Positions 26,695-36,845 are shown, counted from the first letter of the stretch. The stretch: DNA of 64,000 bases from an uncultured Prevotella sp. (GCA_946999045.1 CAMQBR010000004.1:1-64000), one strand, 5' to 3'. The notes: generated by a model not told the origin, from the letters alone. Made by a program: numbers and translations.

Positions 26695-28062
26695 ATGAAT
26701 AAACTATTGCTTGATAAGTACAATGTTCCAGTACCAAGGTACACCAGTTATCCACCTGCCAACTATTTTCAGGAGCTATCGGCACAAGATTATATAGCAG
26801 AAGTAGACCGCTCAAACAACAATACGCATCAGCCTTTGGTGTCGTTTTATCTGCATATTCCTTTTTGTAGACAGTTATGTCATTATTGTGGTTGCAACTC
26901 GTATGCCATGATGAAAGAAGAAGTGGTGAAACAGTATGTGGATGCCTTACACAAAGAAATTGATATGGTAGCCAAACATCTATCTAAAACTCGGCGCATT
27001 TCACAAATTCATTATGGTGGAGGTAGTCCTACAGCATTGCCCATTCATTGCATTAAAGAGCTAAACGCACATATGTTGTCACTCATACCAACGATAGAAA
27101 AGCCAGAGATAGCCATTGAATGTCATCCTGGATATTTATCAGAGAAAGATTGGAACAACCTGTGCAACTGTGGATTTACACGTTTTAGTTTGGGAATACA
27201 AGATTTTGATGAGCGCGTTCTCAAGGCGATTAATCGCACGCCCTCGCTCATACCCGAAGAAGACATCATGAAACTATTGCGTGAAAAGGGTATTATAGTG
27301 AACATAGATTTACTGTTTGGCTTGCCTTATCAAACACCCGAATCGTTTAGCAAGGCTGCCGAAAGAGTGGCAAAAATGCGCCCCAACAGAGTTGTAACTT
27401 TTAGTTATGGGCATGTGCCATGGGTGCATAAGCGTCAATTGATATTGCAAAAAATAGGATTACCAAAGGAAGAGGACAAACAAAATATGTACAACCAAGC
27501 TGCACAGGTATTTCATGAGGCTGGTTACCGAAGTATTGGTATGGACCACTTTGTACTACCAACCGATGAACTAAGCATTGCTTTAGATTACAAGCAGTTG
27601 CACCGAAACTTTCAGGGCTATTGTACTCGCCGTACAACAGGACAGGTATATGCTTTTGGTGTTACGGCTATTAGTCAACTTAGTACGGCTTATGCACAAA
27701 ATGGGCGCGATATTAAGACGTACATTGATACCATTAGCCAAGGTAACTTGTATATACAGCGTGGTTATATGTTAACACCACAGCAGCAAATTGTACGTGA
27801 GGTGATAGAACAAATGATGTGTAATTATCATTTTTCATGGACGGATATTGCTACACATTTGGGTATTACGCCCAATGAGGTAAAACAAGCTACATTATAT
27901 AATGAAGCTAAAATGAAAGTGATGCAAGCCGATGGACTGATAGAGCTGACAGAGAATAGCATAAGTATGACTCGTATGGGATCGCCATTTGTACGTAATG
28001 TGGTGGCTGCTCTTGACCCGCTAATGCTTAATACCGATAAGAAATTTTCTAAACCCATATAA
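26695..28062 (+). CDS. hemN: Oxygen-independent coproporphyrinogen III oxidase
   Basis: This radical-SAM enzyme decarboxylates coproporphyrinogen III to protoporphyrinogen IX without oxygen. The [4Fe-4S] motif CRQLCHYC has Cys58, Cys62 and Cys65 and is followed by Cys67, as in true HemN. The N-terminal PRYTSYPPA and the HYGGGSPTAL segment also point to HemN, not HemW. The length of 455 is normal. It is followed after 24 bp by hemG, the next step of the pathway. The upstream region is occupied by a MITE-like element. Confidence 0.94.
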   Translation: MNKLLLDKYNVPVPRYTSYPPANYFQELSAQDYIAEVDRSNNNTHQPLVSFYLHIPFCRQLCHYCGCNSYAMMKEEVVKQYVDALHKEIDMVAKHLSKTRRISQIHYGGGSPTALPIHCIKELNAHMLSLIPTIEKPEIAIECHPGYLSEKDWNNLCNCGFTRFSLGIQDFDERVLKAINRTPSLIPEEDIMKLLREKGIIVNIDLLFGLPYQTPESFSKAAERVAKMRPNRVVTFSYGHVPWVHKRQLILQKIGLPKEEDKQNMYNQAAQVFHEAGYRSIGMDHFVLPTDELSIALDYKQLHRNFQGYCTRRTTGQVYAFGVTAISQLSTAYAQNGRDIKTYIDTISQGNLYIQRGYMLTPQQQIVREVIEQMMCNYHFSWTDIATHLGITPNEVKQATLYNEAKMKVMQADGLIELTENSISMTRMGSPFVRNVVAALDPLMLNTDKKFSKPI

Positions 28063-28086
28063 AATTTATACTATAACATAAAAAAG

Positions 28087-29520
28087 ATGATGCAAATGGA
28101 AAAAAATAAGATAGAACAGAGAAAAACTACGAGTTTTACTAATGCACCTAAAGAACAAGCTGATGTATGTGTTATTGGGGCAGGTATTACTGGACTTACT
28201 ACTGCGTTTTACTTAACAAAATATGGTAAACGTGTGTGTGTTATTGAAACTGCCGACAGAATTGGCGGACAGATATGTACACATAAAGTAGATGGTTTCA
28301 TTATAGAAAGTGGTCCAAACACAGGATCTATTGCTTGTCCAGAGGTTGTAGAATTGTTTCAAGATTTAGGCAAATCTTCTTTATTACAAACAGCTTGCTC
28401 AGCCAGTAAGCATAGGTGGATATGGAAAGGCAACAAATTTTATAATCTGCCAGAAGGATTATTCTCGGCTTTGTCCACACCTTTGTTTACATGGTATGAT
28501 AAGTTTAGAATTTTAGGCGAACCTTTCAGAAAGAAAGGAACCAATGCTGATGAGACTGTAGGAGCTTTAGTTGTACGCAGATTGGGTAAGAGCTACTTAA
28601 AATATGCCGTAGATCCTTTTATATCAGGCGTATATGCTGGAGACCCAATGAAGTTAGTTACTCGTTATGCACTGCCTAAATTATACCAGCTGGAGTACAA
28701 TTATGGTAGTTTTATATGCGGAGCTATTGCTAAGGCCAAACAGTCTAAAACAGACAGGGATAAGCTAGCTACCAAAGAAGTATTTTCGGCTCATGGCGGA
28801 TTAGAGCAGTTGGTTAAAGCCTTGGGCGATAAGATTGGTGTAGAAAACATAGTTTTAGGAGCACACGAAACAGAGATACATCCTTACGAAAATGGTTATC
28901 AAGTATCTTATAAGAATAAAGATAACGAGAGTTGCACCATAGATTGCAAAAAGGTGATAACCACTTGTGGTGCATATGCTCTACCTAAGTTATTGCCTTT
29001 TGTTAGTAAAGAATTGATGAACAATATTAGCTCTCTCTTTTATGCACCAATCGTTCAGGTAGGTGTAGGCATCAAAGATACAAAAGGGGTAGACTTTAAA
29101 GCATTTGGAGGATTGATTCCTTCGTGCGAACATAAAGATGTATTAGGTATCTTGCTCCCCTCTGCTTGTTTTACAGGTCGTTCGCCCCAAAAAGGTATTA
29201 CGCTTTCGTTCTTCATCGGAGGTGTTCGTCATCAGGATTTTATCAATAAGACAGATGAAGAATTGATGCACATTGTTGATGAAGCCTTGCACCATATGCT
29301 GAAATTACCAGCATCTGTTAAACCTGATGTTATTCGTATTTTCCGTCATCAGTGCGCCATACCTCAATACGAAATAACAAGTGGTGCCCGTTTTTCGGCT
29401 ATAGAAAAGGTGCAACAGCAATACTCAGGTTTGATATTAGCTGGTAATTTAAGAGATGGTATAGGTATGGCTCACCGCATCAAACAGGCTGTGGATGTGG
29501 CAAAGAGTTTGAGTTGTTAG
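28087..29520 (+). CDS. hemG: Protoporphyrinogen oxidase (FAD-dependent)
   Basis: This flavoprotein oxidises protoporphyrinogen IX to protoporphyrin IX. The dinucleotide-binding motif VIGAGITGLTTAFYLTKYGK lies near residues 30-49 with the acidic end (VIETADRIGGQ) typical of HemY-type PPOX. The C-terminal FAD segment LILAGNLRDGIGMAHRIKQA is present. It has 477 residues; starts at codons 2 or 4 are also possible. Together with hemN it completes the late porphyrin steps, consistent with a need for heme in cytochrome bd. Confidence 0.9.
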   Translation: MMQMEKNKIEQRKTTSFTNAPKEQADVCVIGAGITGLTTAFYLTKYGKRVCVIETADRIGGQICTHKVDGFIIESGPNTGSIACPEVVELFQDLGKSSLLQTACSASKHRWIWKGNKFYNLPEGLFSALSTPLFTWYDKFRILGEPFRKKGTNADETVGALVVRRLGKSYLKYAVDPFISGVYAGDPMKLVTRYALPKLYQLEYNYGSFICGAIAKAKQSKTDRDKLATKEVFSAHGGLEQLVKALGDKIGVENIVLGAHETEIHPYENGYQVSYKNKDNESCTIDCKKVITTCGAYALPKLLPFVSKELMNNISSLFYAPIVQVGVGIKDTKGVDFKAFGGLIPSCEHKDVLGILLPSACFTGRSPQKGITLSFFIGGVRHQDFINKTDEELMHIVDEALHHMLKLPASVKPDVIRIFRHQCAIPQYEITSGARFSAIEKVQQQYSGLILAGNLRDGIGMAHRIKQAVDVAKSLSC

Positions 29521-29891
29521 TTGGCAAGTTCATAAGTTTCGCTCGTTTATTAAATTAAGGGGATTCTTTTGTTTTTTGTATTGCTGATTATACTCTTCGG
29601 GGGCTTTGCGCCCTTGGCCGCATTGCAAACCTCTGTTGCATTTTTTTGTAAGCATAAAGTTTTTCTAGCAAACATAGTAAAGAAGGAAAATCCAGCAAAG
29701 GCGGCTAATGTTGGATGCTTACAAAAAAAAGGTAAACACTCTAAAAAGAATGCTTACCTCATAAGATATTTTGTAATAAAGAACTATTCAATATTAATTT
29801 AATATTTGATTTTATATTTGGAGGTGTGTTTACACCTAATTTTGTAATTTATATATAAAAATAATAGTGAACATCGTCTTATATTTTTTTA
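29521..29891. other. Intergenic region with inverted repeat
   Basis: There is no gene here. TTTTTTTGTAAGCAT (29641-29655) is exactly inverted at 29715-29729 (ATGCTTACAAAAAAA), with a 59-bp spacer. A second weaker stem GGTAA...TTACC spans 29730-29757. Either could end the hemG or TPR transcripts, but neither is a clean hairpin with a T-run. Confidence 0.5.
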
Positions 29892-31310
29892 CTACATAGA
29901 CAGAGCTTGCTTTGCGGTTTCATTCTGAGGATCAATCTCTAAAACCTTCTTCCAATAAGAATTCGCAAGTGCCTTCTTGTTTTGTAACAGATAGTAATAA
30001 CCTAAGTATCTATAAGCCTCTACCAAACGAGTGTTGTCTACATTATCACGGTTGGTATTAGCACTTAGTGAATTGGCTAAGGCTTCATAGAATGGTTTTG
30101 CAAGGCCTTTCTTTGTATCTGGGTCCATGTTAGAATTGACACGAGCACGCAAGAAGTTAGCAAAGTCAATGTTAGCAGGGAACTTTTCGCCCAACTCTTT
30201 GTACACAGCATCTGCCTTTAGGTAAGTAGCTGTTTGCTGTGTTCCCTTTTGTGTAGCACCCAAAGAAGTATAAATTGTACCTAAACCTGCTAAATCTGTT
30301 GCAGTAGGATTTTCCTTATTCTTAAGGTATTCCTCATAATACTCAATGGCAGCAGCATAGTCTCCCTTATCAACACAAACGTCTGACAAAGACTTACGGT
30401 TGTTGTTAGCAAGCTTAGCATTGTCTTTATTTGCCTCAAGTGCTTTCTTAAACATCTCAATAGCATTATCATATTGCTTAGCCCCTAAATAAGCCTGCCC
30501 GTAGTATGTATAATCAAAACCAGTAATCTTTGCACTATCTGAAGCATTAAACAATTTATCAGCATACTTAAGAGCTTCTTCTACCTTTCCTTCATCAGTA
30601 TAATTATAGAATACTAAACGATTCCAAGCAGCACAACGAGGATTCTTGCTCAAACCGTAAAGAGCCATATCTATACTATTCTGACGCTTTTGAGTAAGGT
30701 AACCAGCCATAGCATAGTTGGTAATATCAATATCTTCTAATTTAGACTTATCTACCTTTTCGTAACTTTTCATACTCTTGCTCAAAAGGTTAGAGATATA
30801 ATAAATACGACCAATAAGTGCATCAACAGCTACATCAGGACGTTGAGTACGAAGCTCTTCTAAGTTAGAAACAGCCTCTTCAGGACTACGTCCTCGCAAT
30901 ACATTGGCATATTTGTAATAAGCTTCTGGGTTTTTGGGGTCGAAGTACTTAGCTTGCTGATACATCTCAGCAGCCTTACCCCCATCGTCTGCATTCACAG
31001 CAATGTCGCCAGCCAATATAAACGCAGGAGCATATTTGTCGTTACGCGCAATAGCCATTTCTACAAACTTCTTAGCCATCTCTGGATTTTTATTCTGCAA
31101 GAAAGCTCTTCCAATACCAACAATAACGGGCAAGTTTTTCTTGTTAGCCTTAATAATAGGCTTAAGAGCCTTCTCTACAGTTTCTGCATTGTTAGACTTG
31201 ATAATCTCTGTTGCTTGCTTGATAGCCACATCGTTTACATCTTGTGCCATCGCTGGAGCTGTCATTCCCATGAGCAATACTCCTAATACAAAATATTTAA
31301 TTTTCTTCAT
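29892..31310 (-). CDS. Periplasmic tetratricopeptide-repeat protein
   Basis: This 472-residue protein has a signal peptide (cut near AMA/QD, residue 22) followed by many helical pairs of TPR type, for example YAPAFILAGDIAVNADDG and YDNAIEMFKKALEANKDNAK. It is the last gene of the exbB-exbD-exbD-tonB-pstS group, separated by 67 bp. TPR proteins are commonly the distal member of this operon in Bacteroidales. It probably scaffolds protein contacts in the periplasm; its partner is unknown. Confidence 0.85.
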   Translation of the reverse strand: MKKIKYFVLGVLLMGMTAPAMAQDVNDVAIKQATEIIKSNNAETVEKALKPIIKANKKNLPVIVGIGRAFLQNKNPEMAKKFVEMAIARNDKYAPAFILAGDIAVNADDGGKAAEMYQQAKYFDPKNPEAYYKYANVLRGRSPEEAVSNLEELRTQRPDVAVDALIGRIYYISNLLSKSMKSYEKVDKSKLEDIDITNYAMAGYLTQKRQNSIDMALYGLSKNPRCAAWNRLVFYNYTDEGKVEEALKYADKLFNASDSAKITGFDYTYYGQAYLGAKQYDNAIEMFKKALEANKDNAKLANNNRKSLSDVCVDKGDYAAAIEYYEEYLKNKENPTATDLAGLGTIYTSLGATQKGTQQTATYLKADAVYKELGEKFPANIDFANFLRARVNSNMDPDTKKGLAKPFYEALANSLSANTNRDNVDNTRLVEAYRYLGYYYLLQNKKALANSYWKKVLEIDPQNETAKQALSM

Positions 31311-31377
31311 AATCGTTTTTATTTAATTGTTTGAAATGAACTTTTTAGAAATTGTTCTTGTTTCATCAGTTATAAAA

Positions 31378-32340
31378 TTAATCGGTTACATGTACACTTC
31401 GCACAGTTAAGTTGCCATAAGCTGGTAATAAACCTGTCTTTAAGATAATACGTTGTCCTTTATCTTGCGATATAATAAAATTAGAAAATCCTGTAGGAAG
31501 ACCTATATGTGTATCATTGAGCAAGATATATAACGTGCGAACCAATGGATAGCTGGCATTATAGATATAATACTGGTAAGGCTTCCAACTGTTTTGCACA
31601 TTTGCAACAGGAACAGATGACACAGACATCGGACGTATTTCCTTACGAAAAGTTAAGTTGGTAGAGTCGCGCTTGTCGTTGAGCCAGTTACTACCTATGA
31701 TTCCTATAGCTCCTTTGTTTTGTTCAACATACTTAATAACATCTGCAGTATGCTTTACCGCAGCTACATTTGGATTGGTAATAGGTTTACCCCCAAGGAT
31801 AGAATCTTCTACATAATGTACGGCAGAAGAATAAGGATTATCAAATACAACGGTAATTGCACCTAACTTGGATTTGGGATAGATTTGATTCCAATTAGTG
31901 ATTTTGCCGTTAAATATATCTTTTATGTTGGCAACACTGATACAAGAATCGGTGTTGTGAGTATTCTGGATAAGGGCAAGTCCGTCGTAAGCGAACCTAA
32001 TAGAACGAGGAAACTGATTTCTTGATTTCAAGCTTTCAAGTTCTTTTTTTGTGAAATCACGCGATGTAATTGCCATCCACACCTTTCCTTTTAACAGCTT
32101 ATTGATAGCATCCGACTCGTTGGTATAAATGGGTGTAAGTTTAGCTTCTGGATAAGTAAACTCGAAGAGTTCGCGTTCCTCTTCTATAACAGGGCTAAAA
32201 CTTTCGTCAGAAGCAAAAGTAATTGCCCCTGACGAATAAGTATCAGCTCTACCATCTTTTGACTTCTTGTTATTACATGAAGCCAAAAGTATGGTAAAAA
32301 GAATTAATCCTACAAATATGTAAGATAGTTTTTTATTCAT
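31378..32340 (-). CDS. PstS-family phosphate-binding lipoprotein
   Basis: This 320-residue lipoprotein has a signal peptide with LLASC (Cys22). The type 2 periplasmic-binding fold is shown by SGAITFASDESFSPVIEEE, IFNGKITNWNQIYP and GAIGIIGSNWL, which are PstS-like segments. The ATG at 32338-32340 lies 1 bp after the tonB stop, so translation is coupled. No pstA, pstB or pstC gene is nearby. It may bind phosphate or a phosphorylated ligand in support of TonB-linked uptake; this is inferred from context only. Confidence 0.82.
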   Translation of the reverse strand: MNKKLSYIFVGLILFTILLASCNNKKSKDGRADTYSSGAITFASDESFSPVIEEERELFEFTYPEAKLTPIYTNESDAINKLLKGKVWMAITSRDFTKKELESLKSRNQFPRSIRFAYDGLALIQNTHNTDSCISVANIKDIFNGKITNWNQIYPKSKLGAITVVFDNPYSSAVHYVEDSILGGKPITNPNVAAVKHTADVIKYVEQNKGAIGIIGSNWLNDKRDSTNLTFRKEIRPMSVSSVPVANVQNSWKPYQYYIYNASYPLVRTLYILLNDTHIGLPTGFSNFIISQDKGQRIILKTGLLPAYGNLTVRSVHVTD

Positions 32341-32341
32341 A

Positions 32342-33184
32342 TTACTGCAATCTGAATGAAACAGGTACATTGTATTTAACACGTACTGCTGAACCATTTT
32401 GCTTACCAGGAATCCAGTTAGGCATATTCTTTACAACACGAGAGGCCTCACGATCAAGTGATGGGTCAACTGATCGAACCACACGTACATCGGTAATGTG
32501 TCCGTCTCTTTCAACAACGAAAGAAATAACTACACGACCTTGAACGCCATTCTCTTGTGCTACTACAGGATACTTAACATTGTCGTTAAGGTATCTCGTC
32601 AATGCGCTTGGACCACCAGGGAATGATGGCATCTGCTCAACGACATCAAAAACCTTCTCTTCAACTTCAGCAGCAGCTTTAGGCTCTGGCTGAGTTACAG
32701 CTTCCTTCAATTTCAATACAGCACCACCTTTTTCATCGTTACCCTTTACATCAAGTACACCGATGGCAGTCTTGGTACTCAACAATTCATCTTGAGTTTT
32801 CAATTCTTCCTCAGGCTTTACTTCAGCATCTTTTTTAATGACAGGTGCGGTAAACTTGATAGAACTTTTTACTCGCTCAACAACCTTTTCAGGTTCTACG
32901 TTCACTTTCTTTGTTTGCTTCACTTCAGCTTTCTTCTTAGGTTGCTGAAGTTTAGAAAGCTCAACTACCTCTGTCATAGCTGCTCTTCTTCTTGCCTCTG
33001 CATCAGCTGCCTTCTTAATAGTAAGACCTATCTGACACAAAACGACTAATACAATTACAGCAATGATAGAGATAACATTTCTCTTACCTGTGCCCTTTCT
33101 TAAAGTGTAAGCACCGTAAGACTGGTTACGTCCAGCAAATACGAGGTCTGTCCATGAACCAGAAATCAAATCTATTTTTGACAT
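32342..33184 (-). CDS. tonB: TonB energy-transducing protein
   Basis: TonB couples the ExbBD motor to outer-membrane receptors. This 280-residue protein has one membrane helix (about 36-55), a Lys/Glu/Pro-rich periplasmic linker (80-180) and a TonB C-terminal domain with EQMPSFPGG, YPVVAQENGVQGRVVISFVV and WIPGKQNG. The C-terminal domain and its neighbours exbB and two exbD genes leave little doubt. It is in an operon: 36 bp after exbD and 1 bp before the PstS-like gene. Confidence 0.93.
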   Translation of the reverse strand: MSKIDLISGSWTDLVFAGRNQSYGAYTLRKGTGKRNVISIIAVIVLVVLCQIGLTIKKAADAEARRRAAMTEVVELSKLQQPKKKAEVKQTKKVNVEPEKVVERVKSSIKFTAPVIKKDAEVKPEEELKTQDELLSTKTAIGVLDVKGNDEKGGAVLKLKEAVTQPEPKAAAEVEEKVFDVVEQMPSFPGGPSALTRYLNDNVKYPVVAQENGVQGRVVISFVVERDGHITDVRVVRSVDPSLDREASRVVKNMPNWIPGKQNGSAVRVKYNVPVSFRLQ

Positions 33185-33220
33185 TGTTACTCTTTCTTTA
33201 ATGGTTAATACAACGTCCTG

Positions 33221-33859
33221 TTATTCAACAGATCGAGACTTCAGTAACTTTTCATCACTGGAACTAATCTTGTCAAGGACGTACTTACCTATGCTGCAAA
33301 TCTGCATCTCATCGAGAGCATCTACTACATTTCTATAACTTGCCTTGTCTGTAGCCTTAATGATAACAGTCAATGTTTGAATTTTCTGACCATTAATTTC
33401 ACCAGACTTAATCTTAGCTAACTCCTTAGAATAAACAGAGGCAGGCATTTCACTTTTCTTAGCATCAAGTTCAGCTTTAGCCTTCATTACCGTTAATACT
33501 GGTTGTGTATTATCTTCTGTAGTGTGCTGAATTAAGACCTTGCGAATACCATCCTTACCCCAAGTAGTTTCCTTTAGAGAAGAAGGGTCATTATATTTAG
33601 GCATTCCTTCAGTATAGTAGATTTTGTTATTACCTGCTACATAGATAGTAACCGTGTACGAGGCCTTAGTAACCGACTTGTCTTCATCTGTCATGTTCTT
33701 ATCATTACTTGGCATACTCAGCTCCATTGTCTGAGGTTTAGCCAAAGAAGTACAGAGCATGAAGAACGTAATAAGAAGCATCATCATATCCACCATAGGC
33801 GTAAAGTCTACACGGACATTGATTTTCTTCTGCTTACTTGTATCTTTTGATTTTGCCAT
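33221..33859 (-). CDS. exbD: ExbD-family protein (second copy)
   Basis: This is a biopolymer transport protein with one N-terminal membrane helix. VDFTPMVDMMMLLITFFML contains the conserved Asp in the helix (Asp24) that carries protons in ExbD/TolR. The periplasmic domain of about 160 residues has a longer insertion (residues 70-130) than E. coli ExbD, as usual in Bacteroidetes. It starts 2 bp after the stop of the first exbD. Confidence 0.92.
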   Translation of the reverse strand: MAKSKDTSKQKKINVRVDFTPMVDMMMLLITFFMLCTSLAKPQTMELSMPSNDKNMTDEDKSVTKASYTVTIYVAGNNKIYYTEGMPKYNDPSSLKETTWGKDGIRKVLIQHTTEDNTQPVLTVMKAKAELDAKKSEMPASVYSKELAKIKSGEINGQKIQTLTVIIKATDKASYRNVVDALDEMQICSIGKYVLDKISSSDEKLLKSRSVE

Positions 33860-33861
33860 AC

Positions 33862-34482
33862 TTATTTATCCTCCCCAGTTTTTAATGTAGTGATGAGATA
33901 ATAACGGTTCTGATTCATATCCTGAAGTTCAGACATCAGCTTCTTAACGTTAGCGTATGGAGTATCAGAGTCTGACTTGATTGCAATCTTTAAGTCTTCG
34001 TTTACATTCAAAGCCTCATTTACCCACTTCTGAAATTCACTCATACCTCCTTCTATAGAGTCAAGAGGGATGCCAGCTTCTTTGCCAGTAATAATCTCTG
34101 TCATTTTCTCTTTAGGCAGATTTAAGTATCCTTTTAAGCTGTTCATTGGCACACCCCACATAGGGTCTGACTGGAATTTCTTCATTTCAAGAGGAGATAA
34201 CCCAAGATTGCTTGTCTCATTCACTGCTTGAATAAGACTTAACACATCATTCTGATTATCCATACTCATAAACACCTTGCCTGTTTTATCAACTAAGATG
34301 TTTAGCACATTTTTTTCTGGAACTTTGATCTCCGATACAGACGATGGCTGATTAACTTTTACAGGTTCGTTCTTAACGAATGTTGAGGTCAACATAAAGA
34401 ACGTTAGTAAAAGAACCATTACGTCTGACATAGGAGTCATGTCAATCCAGACGTCTTGTCTCTTAATTTTTAACTTACCCAT
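33862..34482 (-). CDS. exbD: ExbD-family protein (first copy)
   Basis: This second ExbD paralogue has 206 residues, with IDMTPMSDVMVLLLTFFMLT holding the helix and its conserved Asp19. The periplasmic part differs from its neighbour (KFQSDPMWGVPMNSLKGYL), so the two copies may form a mixed dimer within ExbB. It follows exbB by 31 bp. Confidence 0.92.
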   Translation of the reverse strand: MGKLKIKRQDVWIDMTPMSDVMVLLLTFFMLTSTFVKNEPVKVNQPSSVSEIKVPEKNVLNILVDKTGKVFMSMDNQNDVLSLIQAVNETSNLGLSPLEMKKFQSDPMWGVPMNSLKGYLNLPKEKMTEIITGKEAGIPLDSIEGGMSEFQKWVNEALNVNEDLKIAIKSDSDTPYANVKKLMSELQDMNQNRYYLITTLKTGEDK

Positions 34483-34513
34483 AACAGAATAATTTTTAAA
34501 GGGTTAGCTAAAA

Positions 34514-35335
34514 TTAAGCTTCTGGGTGCTTTTCTTCGAATGTGTGAGCGATTGTGTAACCAATCTCGTCCATTGCAAATGTTAACTTATCAACTCTATT
34601 GGTAAAGTAATTATAAGAAATTACAGATACCCAAGAAGTAGCAATACCAGATGCTGTATTTACCAATGCCTCAGAAATACCAGTTGACAATGCCATAGAG
34701 TCGGCACCACCACCAGCTGCCAAAGCTGCGAATGAACGGATCATACCAAGCACGGTACCAAACAACGCTGTCAATGTACCTAAGGTAACAATTGTTGCAA
34801 TAATAGGTAAGTTCATTGTCATGGTTGGCATTTCAAGAGCAGTAGCCTCATCGTGAGAATTTTGAATAGTGGCAACTTTCTCTTTCAACTTAACGTTAAC
34901 TGTTTCCATTTCTCTGTACGACTTCAAGTCGGCTAATACAACATTTGCGACAGAACCTCTTTGCTTGTTGCAAAGTTGCTCTGCTTTGTCAATATCGCCA
35001 GCCTTCAAAGCTGCCTTTACTCTTTCAGTAAACTTTGTCACATTACCTTTACCTGCGCATGCACTGATGGCGAGTAAACGTTCAACTGACATTGCAATAA
35101 CTGTACATAACAAGCCAAAGATGATAGGAACGACAAATCCACCTTTGTATACTGTACCCAACATATTAAGTGGGTGTCCTTCATGATCGCCATTAGCGAA
35201 GTTAGAGGGGTCGCCAAGTACATAATTGTAGAATGCCCAACCTGCAATGAAGGCTAAAATAATAATAATAAACGCATGTCTAACGCCCTGAAAGCCCTGA
35301 GACTTCTTTTTGGGGGCTGCTTTTGTTGTTGCCAT
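34514..35335 (-). CDS. exbB: ExbB/MotA/TolQ-family proton channel protein
   Basis: This 273-residue membrane protein has an N-terminal helix (about 19-38), a second helix at about 70-90, and the two long conserved helices. MNLPIIATIVTLGTLTALFG and GTVLGMIRSFAALA are the MotA/TolQ/ExbB signature, followed by GISEALVNTASGIATSW. It forms the pentameric channel around ExbD. It is first in the six-gene energy-transduction operon and has a matching promoter element upstream. Confidence 0.94.
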   Translation of the reverse strand: MATTKAAPKKKSQGFQGVRHAFIIIILAFIAGWAFYNYVLGDPSNFANGDHEGHPLNMLGTVYKGGFVVPIIFGLLCTVIAMSVERLLAISACAGKGNVTKFTERVKAALKAGDIDKAEQLCNKQRGSVANVVLADLKSYREMETVNVKLKEKVATIQNSHDEATALEMPTMTMNLPIIATIVTLGTLTALFGTVLGMIRSFAALAAGGGADSMALSTGISEALVNTASGIATSWVSVISYNYFTNRVDKLTFAMDEIGYTIAHTFEEKHPEA

Positions 35336-35455
35336 AATTTGATAAAAATTTAATTTTTGGTTATTAATAATTTAAGTTGTTTATATTCTAACAGATTCTT
35401 CAACAAGTCCGTGTTTGACGTGGGTATCGCTTAGGACTTTTCTAAAATATCTACG

Positions 35456-35463
35456 CAAAGATA
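35456..35463 (-). promoter_or_regulatory. -7 promoter element for the exbB-tonB operon
   Basis: The minus strand reads TATCTTTG, a match to TAnnTTTG. It would give a leader of about 110 nt before exbB. Confidence 0.5.
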
Positions 35464-35541
35464 AAAATTTATATATAAATGATTGTCGAATTAAGAAGTT
35501 TTAACGACATTATTTCTGCAATCATTCTATAAAGTTTATTG

Positions 35542-36735
35542 CTAATGCAATTTTGCAAGTACATCTTTTATTCTTCGAAGAGCCTCACGAATATTCTCAT
35601 CACTCGTTGCGTAACTCATGCGGAAGCAGTCGGCATCGCCAAAAGCATCACCTCCAACGGTAGCAACATGCCCTTCTTCAAGTATATACATGGATAAGTC
35701 GGTTGAATTATTGATGGTATATGCGCCATACGACTTACCATAAAACGAGCTACACTTAGGGAATAGATAAAAGGCACCTTGCGGAACATTCACTTCCAAT
35801 CCTGGAATATCCTTAGCCAGCTCAACTATCAAATTGCGTCTACGCTGAAAAGCCTGTTGCATTTCTTCCACACAATCTTGCTGTAAAGTGTATGCTGCTT
35901 CAGCAGCCTTTTGACTTACCGAAGAAGCTCCGCTGGTATATTGTCCTTGCAATTTGTTACAACCTTTAACTATCCATTCAGGACCTGCCATGAAACCAAG
36001 ACGCCAACCTGTCATTGCGTATGCTTTTGATACACCATTAATAATAATGGTACGCTCTTTCATACCAACAAACTGTGCAATACTCTCGTGCCTACCTACA
36101 TAATTGATGTGTTCATAAATCTCATCAGCAACGACATACAAATTATCATACTGTAAGATAATATGAGCTAAAGCTTCAAGTTCGCTCTTGATATAAACAC
36201 TTCCTGTAGGATTACTTGGCGAACAGAGTATCAATAATTTGGTTTTAGGAGTGATTGCTGCCTTCAACTGTTCTGGTGTTATTTTGAAGTTTTGCTCAAA
36301 TCCTGCTTTCACAAATACAGGAATACCACCAGCCAACTTTGTCATCTGCGGATAACTTACCCAATAAGGAGCAGGAATAATCACTTCATCTCCATCGTTA
36401 ACAAGTGCCATCACCGTATTGCATACACATTGCTTAGCCCCATTTGATACCAAGACTTCAGATACATTATAATCAAGCTGGTTCTCGTTTTTCAACTTTT
36501 TTACAATAGCCTTTCTCAAATTCATGTATCCAGACACAGGCGAATATTTAGAATAGTTATCGTCAATAGCTTTTTTGGCAGCCTCCTTTATATGATCAGG
36601 TGTATTAAAATCAGGTTCACCTACACTCATATTGATAACATCAATGCCCTTTTCCTTCATCTCACTGCTCTTTTGCGACATAGCGAGCGTAGCTGAAGGT
36701 GCTAATCGATTGAGTCTATCTGATAGCTGTGCCAT
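35542..36735 (-). CDS. aspC: Class I aminotransferase, aspartate-type
   Basis: This PLP enzyme has 397 residues. The cofactor lysine is Lys237 in GVSKAYAMTGWRLGF, with Asp204 in VVADEIYE and Asn175 in SNPTG for pyridoxal binding. NMSVGEPDFNTP at the N-terminus is the pattern of subgroup I-beta aspartate aminotransferases. Substrate use beyond aspartate cannot be read from sequence. It follows ribBA by 110 bp on the same strand and precedes the exbB promoter region. Confidence 0.88.
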   Translation of the reverse strand: MAQLSDRLNRLAPSATLAMSQKSSEMKEKGIDVINMSVGEPDFNTPDHIKEAAKKAIDDNYSKYSPVSGYMNLRKAIVKKLKNENQLDYNVSEVLVSNGAKQCVCNTVMALVNDGDEVIIPAPYWVSYPQMTKLAGGIPVFVKAGFEQNFKITPEQLKAAITPKTKLLILCSPSNPTGSVYIKSELEALAHIILQYDNLYVVADEIYEHINYVGRHESIAQFVGMKERTIIINGVSKAYAMTGWRLGFMAGPEWIVKGCNKLQGQYTSGASSVSQKAAEAAYTLQQDCVEEMQQAFQRRRNLIVELAKDIPGLEVNVPQGAFYLFPKCSSFYGKSYGAYTINNSTDLSMYILEEGHVATVGGDAFGDADCFRMSYATSDENIREALRRIKDVLAKLH

Positions 36736-36845
36736 ATTCTTTTTATTTAGATTTTGATTAATGCAAAAGTACTATTTTTATTTGTTTATATGAAATAAAC
36801 GTGATATTTTTTTACTTTTTGTTTTACTTTTGTAATATTTTATTA

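Noticed and set aside
29569..29802. 77-codon frame after hemG
   Set aside because: It spans the two arms of an inverted repeat and low-complexity Lys-rich sequence, with no family resemblance.
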